NCBI RefSeq assembly: GCF_038007285.1 | Contig: NZ_JBBOWX010000001.1 | Span: 637,501 to 701,500 of the forward strand | Length of the DNA: 64,000 bases | Source: Sporosarcina sp. FSL K6-3457 | GTDB lineage: Bacteria; Bacillota; Bacilli; Bacillales_A; Planococcaceae | Direction: 5' to 3' | Shown here: positions 41,610 through 49,425 of the stretch, one piece after another | Layout: each line of letters opens with the position of its first letter | Numbering within the stretch: position 1 is the stretch's first letter | The notes under the pieces: model-generated | The model's input: only the letters and a program-made list of their open reading frames with translations | Told to the model about the DNA's origin: nothing | The model's database searches: none | Translations under genes and position numbers: made by a program

Positions 41610-42521
41610 ATGAAGCGAGCACGAATTATTTATAATCCGACGTCAGGACGCGAAATATTTCGCAAGCATTTAGGTGAAGTCCTTGAACAGTTTGAAATGG
41701 CTGGTTATGAGACATCTTGTCATGCGACGACCGGTGAAGGAGATGCGACGGAAGCGGCGAAGCAGGCTGTGGAACATGGTTTTGATCTTGTAGTTGCAGC
41801 AGGAGGAGACGGCACACTCAATGAAGTTGTCGCAGGCGTCAGCTCATTCGACAAACGCCCTAAAATTGGACTCATTCCGACAGGGACAACGAATGATTTC
41901 GCGCGTGCATTACGAATTCCAAGAGATATTGATGCTGCGGTTGATATTATTGTCCGTGGTGAAACAATTCCAGTCGATGTTGGACTCATGAATGACCGCC
42001 ATTTCATCAATATTGCGGGCGGCGGTAGAATGACGGAATTGACGTATGATGTGCCAAGTAAGTTGAAAACCGTACTGGGTCAGCTTGCATATTATTTAAA
42101 AGGCATTGAAATGTTGCCATCTATTCATTCTTCACATATGAGAATTGAGTATGATGGGCAAGTGTTTGACGAGGAAGCGATGATGTTTCTCGTTGGATTG
42201 ACGAATTCAATTGGCGGTTTTGAAAAATTAGCCCCTAATTCAAGTATCAATGATGGCAAGTTTACATTGCTTATTTTGAAAAAATGTAATATTGCTGAAT
42301 TTATTCGCATTGTTTCACTTGCTATCCGCGGTGAGCATCTTGGCGATCCACTCGTCATTTCAAGTGCAGCAGAGAAGATTACAGTGACGTCATCTGAGGA
42401 AGTTTTACTTAACCTAGATGGTGAATATGGTGGCATCCTACCAGCGACGTTCCAGAATCTTTATCGTCATATCGAGATGTTTGCACCAGTAGATGAATTA
42501 AGAGAAGAAGATCGGGTATAA
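41610..42521 (+). CDS. dgkB: diacylglycerol kinase DgkB (YerQ)
   Basis: DgkB (303 aa) phosphorylates diacylglycerol so it can re-enter phospholipid synthesis after lipoteichoic acid formation. The NAD-kinase-like catalytic domain has YNPTSGRE (9-16), the nucleotide-binding AAGGDGTLNEVV (about 62-73) and GTTNDFAR. The C-terminal part has NIAGGG and LNLDGE (conserved acidic residue). It continues B. subtilis yer synteny (gatB then yerQ), with one extra gene in between. A strong terminator follows. Confidence 0.95.
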   Translation: MKRARIIYNPTSGREIFRKHLGEVLEQFEMAGYETSCHATTGEGDATEAAKQAVEHGFDLVVAAGGDGTLNEVVAGVSSFDKRPKIGLIPTGTTNDFARALRIPRDIDAAVDIIVRGETIPVDVGLMNDRHFINIAGGGRMTELTYDVPSKLKTVLGQLAYYLKGIEMLPSIHSSHMRIEYDGQVFDEEAMMFLVGLTNSIGGFEKLAPNSSINDGKFTLLILKKCNIAEFIRIVSLAIRGEHLGDPLVISSAAEKITVTSSEEVLLNLDGEYGGILPATFQNLYRHIEMFAPVDELREEDRV

Positions 42522-42540
42522 CTGCCGACGGATTAAATAG

Positions 42541-42589
42541 AAAAAAGCTGTATGACTGTCAAAGTAGACGGTCATACAGCTTTTTTTTA
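42541..42589 (+). terminator. bidirectional terminator, dgkB and NUDIX gene
   Basis: AAAAAAGCTGTATGACTGTC and GACGGTCATACAGCTTTTTT form a long stem flanked by A and T runs, so it terminates both converging genes. Confidence 0.95.
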
Positions 42590-43015
42590 GATGAAATCAA
42601 TGGCCTGATCTTGATTTCCCGCAAGCTTAGGTAAATCATTTATCAGAACCCAGCGGTGACAAAATATCATGCCATCGTCTTCACCGCCACCTGCTACACA
42701 ATGTTCCCACTCACTCGTCTTTTCGCCCATATAGGCAAGATGAAAAATATTGCGCTCATAGAAAATATCTTTGTTTGGTGGAAAGTAATTCGTTTTGTTT
42801 ACTTTCCCTTTTAACTCAAGGTGGTCACGTGGAATGCCTGTTTCCTCTTCAATCTCTCTGTATAATGCGTCAATCAACAGTTCGTTGGTCTCGATTGTGC
42901 CACCTGGAACTTGAAGGCCTGCATCAGGATGTTCCTTGTGTTCGAACACAAGGAGTTTACGTTGGGCCTCTTCACCCTGTGTGATATACGCTAGTACTTT
43001 TCTTTTCATTTCCAT
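42587..43015 (-). CDS. NUDIX hydrolase
   Basis: A 142-residue protein with a complete Nudix box: GGTIETNELLIDALYREIEE followed by ETGI, fitting G-x5-E-x7-R-E-x2-E-E-x-G. It should hydrolyse a nucleoside diphosphate-linked compound; the substrate is unknown. The start at 43015 is chosen because GAGGTG lies six bases upstream; three further codons are in frame. It stands alone between dgkB and the divergent cytochrome bd operon. Confidence 0.88.
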   Translation of the reverse strand: MEMKRKVLAYITQGEEAQRKLLVFEHKEHPDAGLQVPGGTIETNELLIDALYREIEEETGIPRDHLELKGKVNKTNYFPPNKDIFYERNIFHLAYMGEKTSEWEHCVAGGGEDDGMIFCHRWVLINDLPKLAGNQDQAIDFI

Positions 43016-43203
43016 TGCGTTCACCTCACTTAAGTTCGTAAATTATACACATAATTTAGAATACTCGCAAGTAATTTATTTAGACGTACTAAAGTTATTT
43101 TTCATTGGGTACATGATAGAGAAGGATTGTGGGTATAAGAGGAGGGAAGGATGTTACACATTTTGCAAGCCGAATTGTAATGAAGTAGAAAGGATGTGCC
43201 GCG

Positions 43204-43299
43204 GTGTATAAAAAACAAGAAAGATGGCTGATCTGGCTGGCATTTGCAATTGCAGGCATTATGACATTGTCCATTTTGGGTCGGATTTTTGGAAGCTGA
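43204..43299 (+). CDS. 31-residue membrane microprotein before cytochrome bd
   Basis: A GTG-started frame encoding a short basic N-terminus (YKKQERW) and a single hydrophobic helix (LIWLAFAIAGIMTLSILG). AAAGGA lies about ten bases upstream. It ends 15 bp before the next gene, whose GGAGG begins directly after this stop. Size, topology and tight spacing suggest a small subunit or assembly factor of the oxidase. No family was recognised with confidence. Confidence 0.6.
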   Translation: MYKKQERWLIWLAFAIAGIMTLSILGRIFGS

Positions 43300-43313
43300 A
43301 GGAGGAAAACGAT

Positions 43314-44660
43314 ATGGGGAATGAAGAAGCAGTCTTTTTTTCACGCATATTAACAGAAACGACCTTATCTTTTCATATTATTTACGCAACCATCGGTGTT
43401 GGGGTTCCATTGATGATTATGATTGCTCAATGGGTCGGCATTAGGAAGAATGATGAGCACTATATTTTACTGGCTCGGCGCTGGGCACGTGGCTTTGTCA
43501 TTACTGTTGCTGTGGGAGTTGTCACAGGAACCGCCATCGGTTTGCAGTTATCTTTGTTATGGCCAAATTTCATGGAGCTTGCGGGAAATGTGATTGCGCT
43601 TCCGCTGTTCATGGAAACATTTGCATTCTTTTTTGAAGCTATTTTTCTGGGCATTTATTTATATACATGGGATCGATTTGAGAATCAGAAAAAGCATTTA
43701 CTGTTGTTGATTCCGGTAGCAATTGGGGCTTCATTCTCAGCGGTGTTTATAACGATTGTCAATGCGTTTATGAACGCGCCACAAGGGTTTGATATCGTTA
43801 ATGGGGAGCTTATTAATATTAACCCATTGCTTGCAATGTTTAACCCTGCGATGCCTACAAAAGTGGCGCATGTTGTGGCGACATCTTATATGACAGCAGC
43901 ATTTGTACTTGCTTCGATTGCGGCATTCCGCTTGTTGAAAGGGTCAAATCATGAATACCATAAAAAAGCGCTCTATTTGACGATGAAGGTTGGTTTTGTG
44001 TTTGCTGTAGCAGCCGCGATCATAGGTGATTTCTCAGGGAAATATTTAGCTGAATATCAACCAGAGAAATTAGCCGCTGCAGAGTGGCATTTTGAAACAG
44101 AAGGCAATGCACCACTTATTCTTTATGGTGTGTTGGATGATGGAGAAGTTAAGTACGCACTTAAAATTCCGTTTGCGTTATCGATATTGGCACATAATAA
44201 TCCAACCGCAGAAGTGACTGGACTCGACCAATTCGCCGAAGAAGATACACCGCCCTTGTACATCCATTATTTGTTCGACATCATGGTGACAATAGGCATT
44301 TGGATGACGGTGTTGTCTGGTGTGTTTTGGCTCGGTACGCAACGCCGTTGGAAAATGGTGACAACGAAATGGTTCCGTTGGCTAATTGTGTTCGGGGGAC
44401 CGCTTTCTATCTTAGCGATTGAAGCTGGTTGGTGGATGGCTGAAGTCGGTAGGCAACCGTGGATCCTGCGAGGCATCATGCGTACACAGGATGCAGCTAC
44501 AACGAGTGGTCAAGTCGATACGATGTTAGTGTTGTTCTCGCTGCTATATCTTGTTCTAGGCGTCGGTAGTGTCGTCGTGTTGCGGCGAATGTTCCGAAAT
44601 AATCCGGTGGAACGGGAAATTGAAGATCGTCATACCGAGAAAGGCGGCGATATGTTATGA
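43314..44660 (+). CDS. cytochrome bd-type quinol oxidase subunit I (CydA/YthA-like)
   Basis: A 448-residue CydA-family protein with about nine membrane helices. The haem-binding features are present: TLSFHIIYA (haem b595 His), FMETFAFFFEAIFLG with the two conserved Glu, GKYLAEYQPEKLAAAEWHF (shortened Q-loop start) and GRQPWILRG.MRT. The short Q-loop and overall length fit the YthA/CIO branch rather than E. coli CydA. The ATG at 43314 follows AGGAGG. It overlaps subunit II by four bases. It reduces oxygen to water with quinol electrons. Confidence 0.92.
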   Translation: MGNEEAVFFSRILTETTLSFHIIYATIGVGVPLMIMIAQWVGIRKNDEHYILLARRWARGFVITVAVGVVTGTAIGLQLSLLWPNFMELAGNVIALPLFMETFAFFFEAIFLGIYLYTWDRFENQKKHLLLLIPVAIGASFSAVFITIVNAFMNAPQGFDIVNGELININPLLAMFNPAMPTKVAHVVATSYMTAAFVLASIAAFRLLKGSNHEYHKKALYLTMKVGFVFAVAAAIIGDFSGKYLAEYQPEKLAAAEWHFETEGNAPLILYGVLDDGEVKYALKIPFALSILAHNNPTAEVTGLDQFAEEDTPPLYIHYLFDIMVTIGIWMTVLSGVFWLGTQRRWKMVTTKWFRWLIVFGGPLSILAIEAGWWMAEVGRQPWILRGIMRTQDAATTSGQVDTMLVLFSLLYLVLGVGSVVVLRRMFRNNPVEREIEDRHTEKGGDML

Positions 44661-45682
44661 CGCTCGAAATACTTGGAATTTCGGTTTTATGGACCTTTTT
44701 GTTTGGCTATATCTTAGTAGGAGCGATTGACTTTGGGGCTGGATTTTTCAATGCTTATAGTTTGTTGACGGGGCGTCAACGTATTTTAACGAATATTATT
44801 CAACGCTATTTATCGCCTGTTTGGGAAGTGACGAATGTATTCCTTGTATTCTTCTTTGTCGGGATTATCGGGTTCTTTCCTAAGACGGCTTTTTATTACG
44901 GGACGACATTGCTTGTGCCTGTTAGTATTGGCGTCATTTTATTGGCAATTCGTGGCTCGTATTATGCATTTGAAACGTATGGCGCGCGCGGTCATAAAGG
45001 TTATTCGTTTATGTATGGAGTTGCGGGACTACTCATTCCAGCTTCGCTTTCCATCGTATTGACGATTTCAGAAGGCGGCTTTGTTGAAATGGTAGACGGC
45101 AATCCGGTGCTCGATTATTGGGTGTTGTTTACGAGTCCCTTGACTTGGTCGATTGTCGTGTTGAGCATTGTGGCGACGCTTTATATATCAGCCGTGTTTT
45201 TAACATGGTATGCCAATAAAGCACGTGACGTAGAAGCGACGAAGCTACTTCGCAAATATGCGCTCATTTGGGCATTGCCAACGATGATTACGGCGGGCGG
45301 CATCATTGTTGAATTGCGGAATCACAATCCAGAGCATTATAGCAATATCCAGACCTTCTGGCCGATGTTTTTAGTGTCGTTCCTGATGTTTGTTGGAACG
45401 GTTTGGCTGCTGTGGAAACGTAGTAAGTACGGTTTGGCGTTCATATTGCTAATCGGGCAATTCGCCTTTGCTTTTTATGGTTATGGTGCATCCCATTATC
45501 CGTATTTGTTGTACCCATACTTGACGATTTACGATAGCTTCACGAACCCAGCAATGGCGATTTCTTTGATTGTCGTGTTCATCATGGGACTTGGGCTACT
45601 CATACCATCGTTATATTTGCTCATGCGCTTGTTCTTGTTTGATAAAGATTATGTTCGTGGAAAAGGTAAGTACCACGCATAA
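44657..45682 (+). CDS. cytochrome bd-type quinol oxidase subunit II (CydB/YthB-like)
   Basis: A 341-residue CydB-family membrane protein with about eight helices. The opening GYILVGAIDFGAGFF is the family N-terminal helix, followed by SPVWEVTNVFLVFFFVG. It overlaps subunit I (ATGA) and is followed after 13 bp by a CydS-like microprotein gene. It scaffolds the haem-bearing subunit I. Confidence 0.92.
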   Translation: MTLEILGISVLWTFLFGYILVGAIDFGAGFFNAYSLLTGRQRILTNIIQRYLSPVWEVTNVFLVFFFVGIIGFFPKTAFYYGTTLLVPVSIGVILLAIRGSYYAFETYGARGHKGYSFMYGVAGLLIPASLSIVLTISEGGFVEMVDGNPVLDYWVLFTSPLTWSIVVLSIVATLYISAVFLTWYANKARDVEATKLLRKYALIWALPTMITAGGIIVELRNHNPEHYSNIQTFWPMFLVSFLMFVGTVWLLWKRSKYGLAFILLIGQFAFAFYGYGASHYPYLLYPYLTIYDSFTNPAMAISLIVVFIMGLGLLIPSLYLLMRLFLFDKDYVRGKGKYHA

Positions 45683-45695
45683 GGAGGAAAAGTTG

Positions 45696-45815
45696 ATGAC
45701 CCATTTTCTAATGTTTTACGCACCATTTATCGTTTTGATTGGTGGGCTTGTTGTGGCATTTGTTGTTGCTCCGATGGATGGGGCGGTGAGGAAGCGGATT
45801 GAGGAAGAAAAGTGA
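45696..45815 (+). CDS. cydS: CydS-like third subunit of cytochrome bd oxidase
   Basis: A 39-residue single-helix protein (THFLMFYAPFIVLIGG then a basic-acidic tail). The pattern FL..YAP..V in a transmembrane start closely resembles CydS, the 33-residue third subunit seen in the Geobacillus thermodenitrificans bd oxidase structure, encoded at the same place after cydB. AAGGAGG precedes the ATG by nine bases. It is shorter than most gene callers accept. Confidence 0.75.
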   Translation: MTHFLMFYAPFIVLIGGLVVAFVVAPMDGAVRKRIEEEK

Positions 45816-45827
45816 TAAGTAGGACAG

Positions 45828-45853
45828 CAGACGTCGTTGGGCGTCTGTTTTTT
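45828..45853 (+). terminator. cytochrome bd operon terminator
   Basis: CAGACG pairs with CGTCTG around TCGTTGGG, followed by six T. A near-identical terminator is at 46612-46638. Confidence 0.85.
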
Positions 45854-45908
45854 GGTTCTCCATATCATCAATAAATAAATCGACAAAGTATAGCGTATAT
45901 GCGATAAT

Positions 45909-46280
45909 ATGATTATGGAGAAATTAAATTGGGAAACGATAGCGTATGTCAAATTCAACGGTGAAGTACCCATAGATGAATTTTTAAATTCATTAACACC
46001 TAAGCAGGAAGCAAAGGTTCTTCGTTCGATTGAACTTTTGGAGGAATTTGGAATAGGTTTGGGTGGCCCACATGTAGCTTATTTGGAGGATGGGATATAC
46101 GAATTGCGAACTAAGCTTTCAACGAATATCTTTCGTACAACTCTTTTTCATTGGGATGGGAATCAGATTGTCCTTTTACATGGTTTCCAGAAAAAAACGT
46201 AGAAAACACCGCCTATGGAAATCAAACGGGCTAAAGAGTATCGAGATGATTTCTTAGAGCAAAAAAAGGAGAAGAAATGA
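45909..46280 (+). pseudogene. HigB/Gp49-type toxin with in-frame amber stop
   Basis: The frame encodes a RelE-superfamily phage-derived Gp49/HigB-like toxin: LEEFGIGLGGPHVAYLEDGIYELR, then RTTLFHW and HGFQKKT, ending at TAG 46200-46202 after 97 codons. Beyond the TAG the same frame stays open for 25 codons (KTPPMEIKRAKEYRDDFLEQ...) to TGA 46278-46280. That is the expected family C-terminus, in which the TAG replaces a sense codon, normally Gln or similar. The antitoxin start follows directly. The toxin is probably truncated, unless the stop is read through. Confidence 0.82.
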
Positions 46281-46281
46281 T

Positions 46282-46593
46282 ATGAGTTACTTCAAACAAA
46301 GACTTAAACAAAGCCTTGAGAATCCTGAGTTTATGCAAGAATGGGAAGCGAACGAAGTAGAACATCAGATTGCACGCAGTATCATTAAGAAGCGTAAACA
46401 GTTAGGCCTAACACAGATGGAGTTGGCAAGGTCACTGCATACAACACAAAGCGTAGTATCACGTATTGAAAATGCAGACCAAAACTTAACCATCGGAACG
46501 TTGAAAGAGATTGCGAAAGTTTTGGAAATGGATTTACAAACAATGATGTTTCCAGTCACGGATTTAGAAAGTGAAACGGGTCTTTTACCGTGA
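46282..46593 (+). CDS. XRE-family antitoxin (HigA-like)
   Basis: A 103-residue protein with a helix-turn-helix domain (about 35-90: KKRKQLGLTQMELARSLHTT, SVVSRIENADQNLTIGTL). The N-terminal part EWEANEVEHQIARSIIKKR is typical of antitoxins paired with Gp49-type toxins. Its ribosome-binding site AAGGAGAAG lies within the old toxin end. It probably neutralises the toxin and represses the pair. Confidence 0.88.
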   Translation: MSYFKQRLKQSLENPEFMQEWEANEVEHQIARSIIKKRKQLGLTQMELARSLHTTQSVVSRIENADQNLTIGTLKEIAKVLEMDLQTMMFPVTDLESETGLLP

Positions 46594-46611
46594 AATATAG
46601 GTGTTAACTTG

Positions 46612-46638
46612 CAGACGTCGCTCGGCGTCTGTTTTTTT
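46612..46638 (+). terminator. terminator of the toxin-antitoxin pair
   Basis: CAGACG pairs with CGTCTG around TCGCTCGG, followed by seven T. It almost repeats the terminator at 45828. Confidence 0.85.
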
Positions 46639-46668
46639 GCGGATTTTAGTAGGTCCTTAGTTGTGTTT

Positions 46669-46765
46669 CGCCAATAACTAACCATTGAGCGCCAATAAAT
46701 CTACGGTGAACGCCAATAACCGGTTGATAAGCGCCAATAAGTTAATGATTTACGCCAATAACATA
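46669..46765 (+). repeat. 21-bp tandem array, CGCCAATAA type
   Basis: CGCCAATAA starts at 46669, 46690, 46711, 46732 and 46753: five units at an exact 21-bp period. The 12-base linkers vary (CTAACCATTGAG, ATCTACGGTGAA and so on). It lies between the toxin-antitoxin terminator and the T-box promoter. Confidence 0.9.
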
Positions 46766-46818
46766 GGTAACGCTTACTTTTTCAACGATAGCAATTCACC
46801 CTTGTTTGCATAATATCC

Positions 46819-46847
46819 TTGCATTCTTCATCGCTTTTCATTACTAT
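46819..46847 (+). promoter_or_regulatory. promoter of the metG T-box transcript
   Basis: TTGCAT (46819-46824) and TACTAT (46842-46847) are spaced by 17 bp, placing the start about ten bases before the T-box leader. Confidence 0.5.
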
Positions 46848-46857
46848 AAATAGAAAT

Positions 46858-47322
46858 AACTAAAAGCGATGAAGAGGAAAAGTAAAATGAGGGTGTCTTA
46901 TAGAGAGCTTCTGTCGGTGGAAATGAAGCAGACGAATCGTTTGAACATGATCTCTGAGCTGCGTGCTGAACGTGTTTTACCTTCATTCAAATGAAGGTAA
47001 GCCTCCGGCGGATGTCACAGATTTTGAAAGGAGTCAATGATGGCAGTCTAAGTGCGCGACGTCCTGTCGCAACGACTGCATGACCTACATCTTGTAGGCC
47101 TCAAGCTCGATTCAAAATCTGGACGCAATTACGCTGGGGCGTAATTGACACAAGTAGGCTACGACAAGATTTGACACTTGTTACAAATGTCAAAGTATAA
47201 AGGCAGTCACGCCTTGTACTTTTGGAGGCAAACAATGTGAGTTGTTTGCGTAACTAAGGTGGTACCACGAGTTTTAAACCTCGTCCTTATCGATTTATTC
47301 GATGAGGGCGAGGTTTTTTTAT
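46858..47322 (+). promoter_or_regulatory. T-box riboswitch (Met specifier), interrupted by a repeat
   Basis: Leader elements in order: stem I start GCGATGAAGAGGAAAAGTAA, AGAGAGCTTC, a specifier loop TTGAACATGATCTC with ATG at 46947-46949, CTGAGCTGCGTGCTGAAC, then the T-box core AAGGTGGTACCACG (47256-47269) and a terminator AACCTCGTCCTTATCGA/TCGATGAGGGCGAGGTT with T7 (47276-47320). Uncharged tRNA-Met should promote antitermination. A multi-hairpin repeat (47009-47148) sits between stem I and the antiterminator part, making the leader unusually long. Confidence 0.88.
47009..47148 (+). repeat. palindromic multi-hairpin repeat, copy 1 (inside the T-box)
   Basis: Outer stem CAGATTTTGA/TCAAAATCTG (47018-47027, 47112-47121). 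Inside are GCAGTC/GACTGC enclosing GCGAC-GTCCT-GTCGC, and CCTAC-ATCTT-GTAGG. After it comes CAATTACGC/GCGTAATTG (47126-47147). The same plan with changed but still paired stems recurs at 47353 and 47424. Confidence 0.85.
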
Positions 47323-47352
47323 CTGGATTCAGTAGAATCCAGATAAAGTGGA

Positions 47353-47553
47353 AGGCAACCTAAGTACGCCACGTCCTGTGGCAACGGTTGCATGACCGAC
47401 ATCCTGTCGGCCCGCGGATGTCACGGATTTTTTAGGGGAGCTTAAGAAGGCAGTCTAAGTACGCGACATCCTGTCGCAACGACTGCATGACCTACTTCCT
47501 GTAGGCCCCGAGCTCGAAAAAAATCCGGACGCAATCACTCTGAGGCGTGATTG
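47353..47553 (+). repeat. palindromic multi-hairpin repeats, copies 2 and 3
   Basis: Copy 2 (47353-47411): GCAACC/GGTTGC enclosing GCCAC-GTCCT-GTGGC, then CCGAC-ATCCT-GTCGG. Copy 3 (47424-47553): outer CGGATTTTTT/AAAAAAATCCG, GCAGTC/GACTGC enclosing GCGAC-ATCCT-GTCGC, CCTAC-TTCCT-GTAGG, then CAATCAC/GTGATTG. They fill the space between the T-box terminator and metG. Confidence 0.85.
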
Positions 47554-47581
47554 ATTCATCTATTCAAAGAGGAGAGATTAC

Positions 47582-49228
47582 ATGAGTATTTTTATTGGAG
47601 GAGCATGGCCATATGCCAACGGTTCATTGCACTTAGGCCATATGGCTGCATTATTACCAGGTGATATTTTAGCGCGTTATTATCGGTTAAAGGGTGAAAA
47701 AGTGTTGTATGTATCAGGAAGTGATTGCAACGGGACGCCTATTTCAATCCGTGCAGATCAAGAAGGTGTGGCAGTAAAGGAGGTAGCAGACCGATTCCAT
47801 AATGAGTTTACCGATTGTTTTTCTAAACTAGGCTTCACTTATGATTTATACACAAGAACGGATAGTCCGCACCATCATCAAACTGTACAAACAATATTTT
47901 TAACGTTACTTGAAAATGGCTTTTTATATAAAAAAGAAATCGAGCAGATGTATTGTCGGCATGATCAAAAGTTTCTTCCTGATCGATACGTGGAAGGCGA
48001 ATGTCCGAACTGTGGTGCGAAATCACGAGGAGATCAGTGTGATATTTGTTCATCGATTTTAGATCCATTAGATTTGATCAAACCCGTATGTAAACTATGT
48101 GGCAACACGCCAGTGAAGAGAAAAACGGAGCATTTTTATTTTGAATTAAGTCAATTTCAAAAAGAACTTGAGGCTGTTGTAGAGACTGCCGCTGTTAATA
48201 AAACATGGCGGGATAACGCCATTCAATTATCGAAACGCTATTTGAAAGAGGGGCTACAGGATCGGGCAGTCTCTAGAGATATCGCAAATGGCGTCAGTAT
48301 CCCTGTCAAAGGTTTCGAAGATAAAAAAGTATATGTTTGGATTGAAGCAGTTTCCGGCTATTATTCTGCAAGTATCGAGTGGGCGGCTCAAACAGGTAAT
48401 AACATCAACGAATTTTGGGATGCAGACACGACTTCTTACTATGTCCATGGCAAGGATAATATTCCGTTCCATTCCATCATTTGGCCGGCAATTCTGTTAG
48501 GCATTAAAAATCCCGCATTGCCTACACATATCATTTCCAATGAATATTTGACATTAGAAAAAAAGAAATTATCTACCAGCAATAACTGGGCCGTATGGGT
48601 TCCCTATATATTAGAGCATTATCATGCCGATTCCATTCGTTATTTTTTAACAACGAATGCGCCTGAAAATCGTGACACTGATTTCTCATGGAGAGAATTT
48701 ATTTCTAGTCATAATGCCGAGCTCCTTGGTGCGTATGGCAATTTTATTAATCGGACATTGAAATTTTTAGAGAAGTCATATGGAGGACAAATTACAAAGG
48801 GAGAAATAGACGTAGCCATTAAAGAAAGTATTGAACAGTTATACGCCGGTGTCGGTCAATTAATCGAGGAAGGGCATTTTAAGCAGGCGTTGGATGAAAT
48901 CTTTGAATTGATTCGCGCAGCCAATAAATATTTTGACCACGAACAACCGTGGAAACAACTGACGGAGGATAAAGCAGCTTGCGACAATACATTACTGACA
49001 TGCGTTCATATTATTGCAAATATCGCCCAGTTACTGTCACCATTTTTGCCTACTTCGAGTGACGAGGTGAAGGCTATGTTGAACTTACAGGACTTTAAAT
49101 GGCAAGTTATTAAGAAAACAGCTTATCAGTTTTCAGAGGTAGAGCCATTGTTTGAGCGTATTGATACGGCTAGAATCGGAGAGGAGTTGGCTAGATTAGA
49201 AGCACAAAGTGAGAGTGCCGGCGTGTGA
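47582..49228 (+). CDS. metG: methionyl-tRNA synthetase, second (metG2-like) type
   Basis: A 548-residue class I synthetase. The HIGH motif lies in [11 protein letters not shown] (14-24). A zinc-binding insert has CPNC...CDIC and CKLC pairs. [10 protein letters not shown] follows, and the KMSKS loop reads KKKLSTS. The double zinc knuckle and lack of the C-terminal tRNA-binding domain of the usual Bacillales MetS (about 650 aa) indicate the other MetRS type, found as an extra copy in some Bacillales, where it can give resistance to MetRS inhibitors. Its own T-box leader supports conditional expression. GAGGAGAG precedes the ATG. Confidence 0.9.
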   Translation: MSIFIGGAWPYANGSLHLGHMAALLPGDILARYYRLKGEKVLYVSGSDCNGTPISIRADQEGVAVKEVADRFHNEFTDCFSKLGFTYDLYTRTDSPHHHQTVQTIFLTLLENGFLYKKEIEQMYCRHDQKFLPDRYVEGECPNCGAKSRGDQCDICSSILDPLDLIKPVCKLCGNTPVKRKTEHFYFELSQFQKELEAVVETAAVNKTWRDNAIQLSKRYLKEGLQDRAVSRDIANGVSIPVKGFEDKKVYVWIEAVSGYYSASIEWAAQTGNNINEFWDADTTSYYVHGKDNIPFHSIIWPAILLGIKNPALPTHIISNEYLTLEKKKLSTSNNWAVWVPYILEHYHADSIRYFLTTNAPENRDTDFSWREFISSHNAELLGAYGNFINRTLKFLEKSYGGQITKGEIDVAIKESIEQLYAGVGQLIEEGHFKQALDEIFELIRAANKYFDHEQPWKQLTEDKAACDNTLLTCVHIIANIAQLLSPFLPTSSDEVKAMLNLQDFKWQVIKKTAYQFSEVEPLFERIDTARIGEELARLEAQSESAGV

Positions 49229-49235
49229 AAATCGT

Positions 49236-49319
49236 ATTTACTACCGCATAGAGTATATTTACTACCGTTCAGGGGACATTTACTATCGCATAGCGAAGGT
49301 TTACTACCGTTCAGCGACC
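49236..49319 (+). repeat. 21-bp tandem array, TTTACTACCG type
   Basis: TTTACTACCG (once TTTACTATCG) starts at 49236, 49257, 49278 and 49299, an exact 21-bp period. Spacers are CATAGAGTATA, TTCAGGGGACA, CATAGCGAAGG and TTCAGCGACCC. It begins eight bases after the metG stop. Confidence 0.9.
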
Positions 49320-49347
49320 CAAATCACTTTGATTGCTCGTGAGAGGT

Positions 49348-49384
49348 GCGAAAAAGTCTGATGCCTCTGCTTTTTCGCCTTTTG
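49348..49384 (+). terminator. metG terminator
   Basis: GCGAAAAAG pairs with CTTTTTCGC, followed by CTTTTGC. The loop is TCTGATGCCTCTG. Confidence 0.7.
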
Positions 49385-49425
49385 CATGGTAAACTAAAGA
49401 CATCTGAAATGTGGAGGAAAAACGA

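Noticed and set aside
46669-46765. CRISPR array
   Set aside because: The conserved unit is only nine bases, the period is 21 bp, and no cas gene is nearby.
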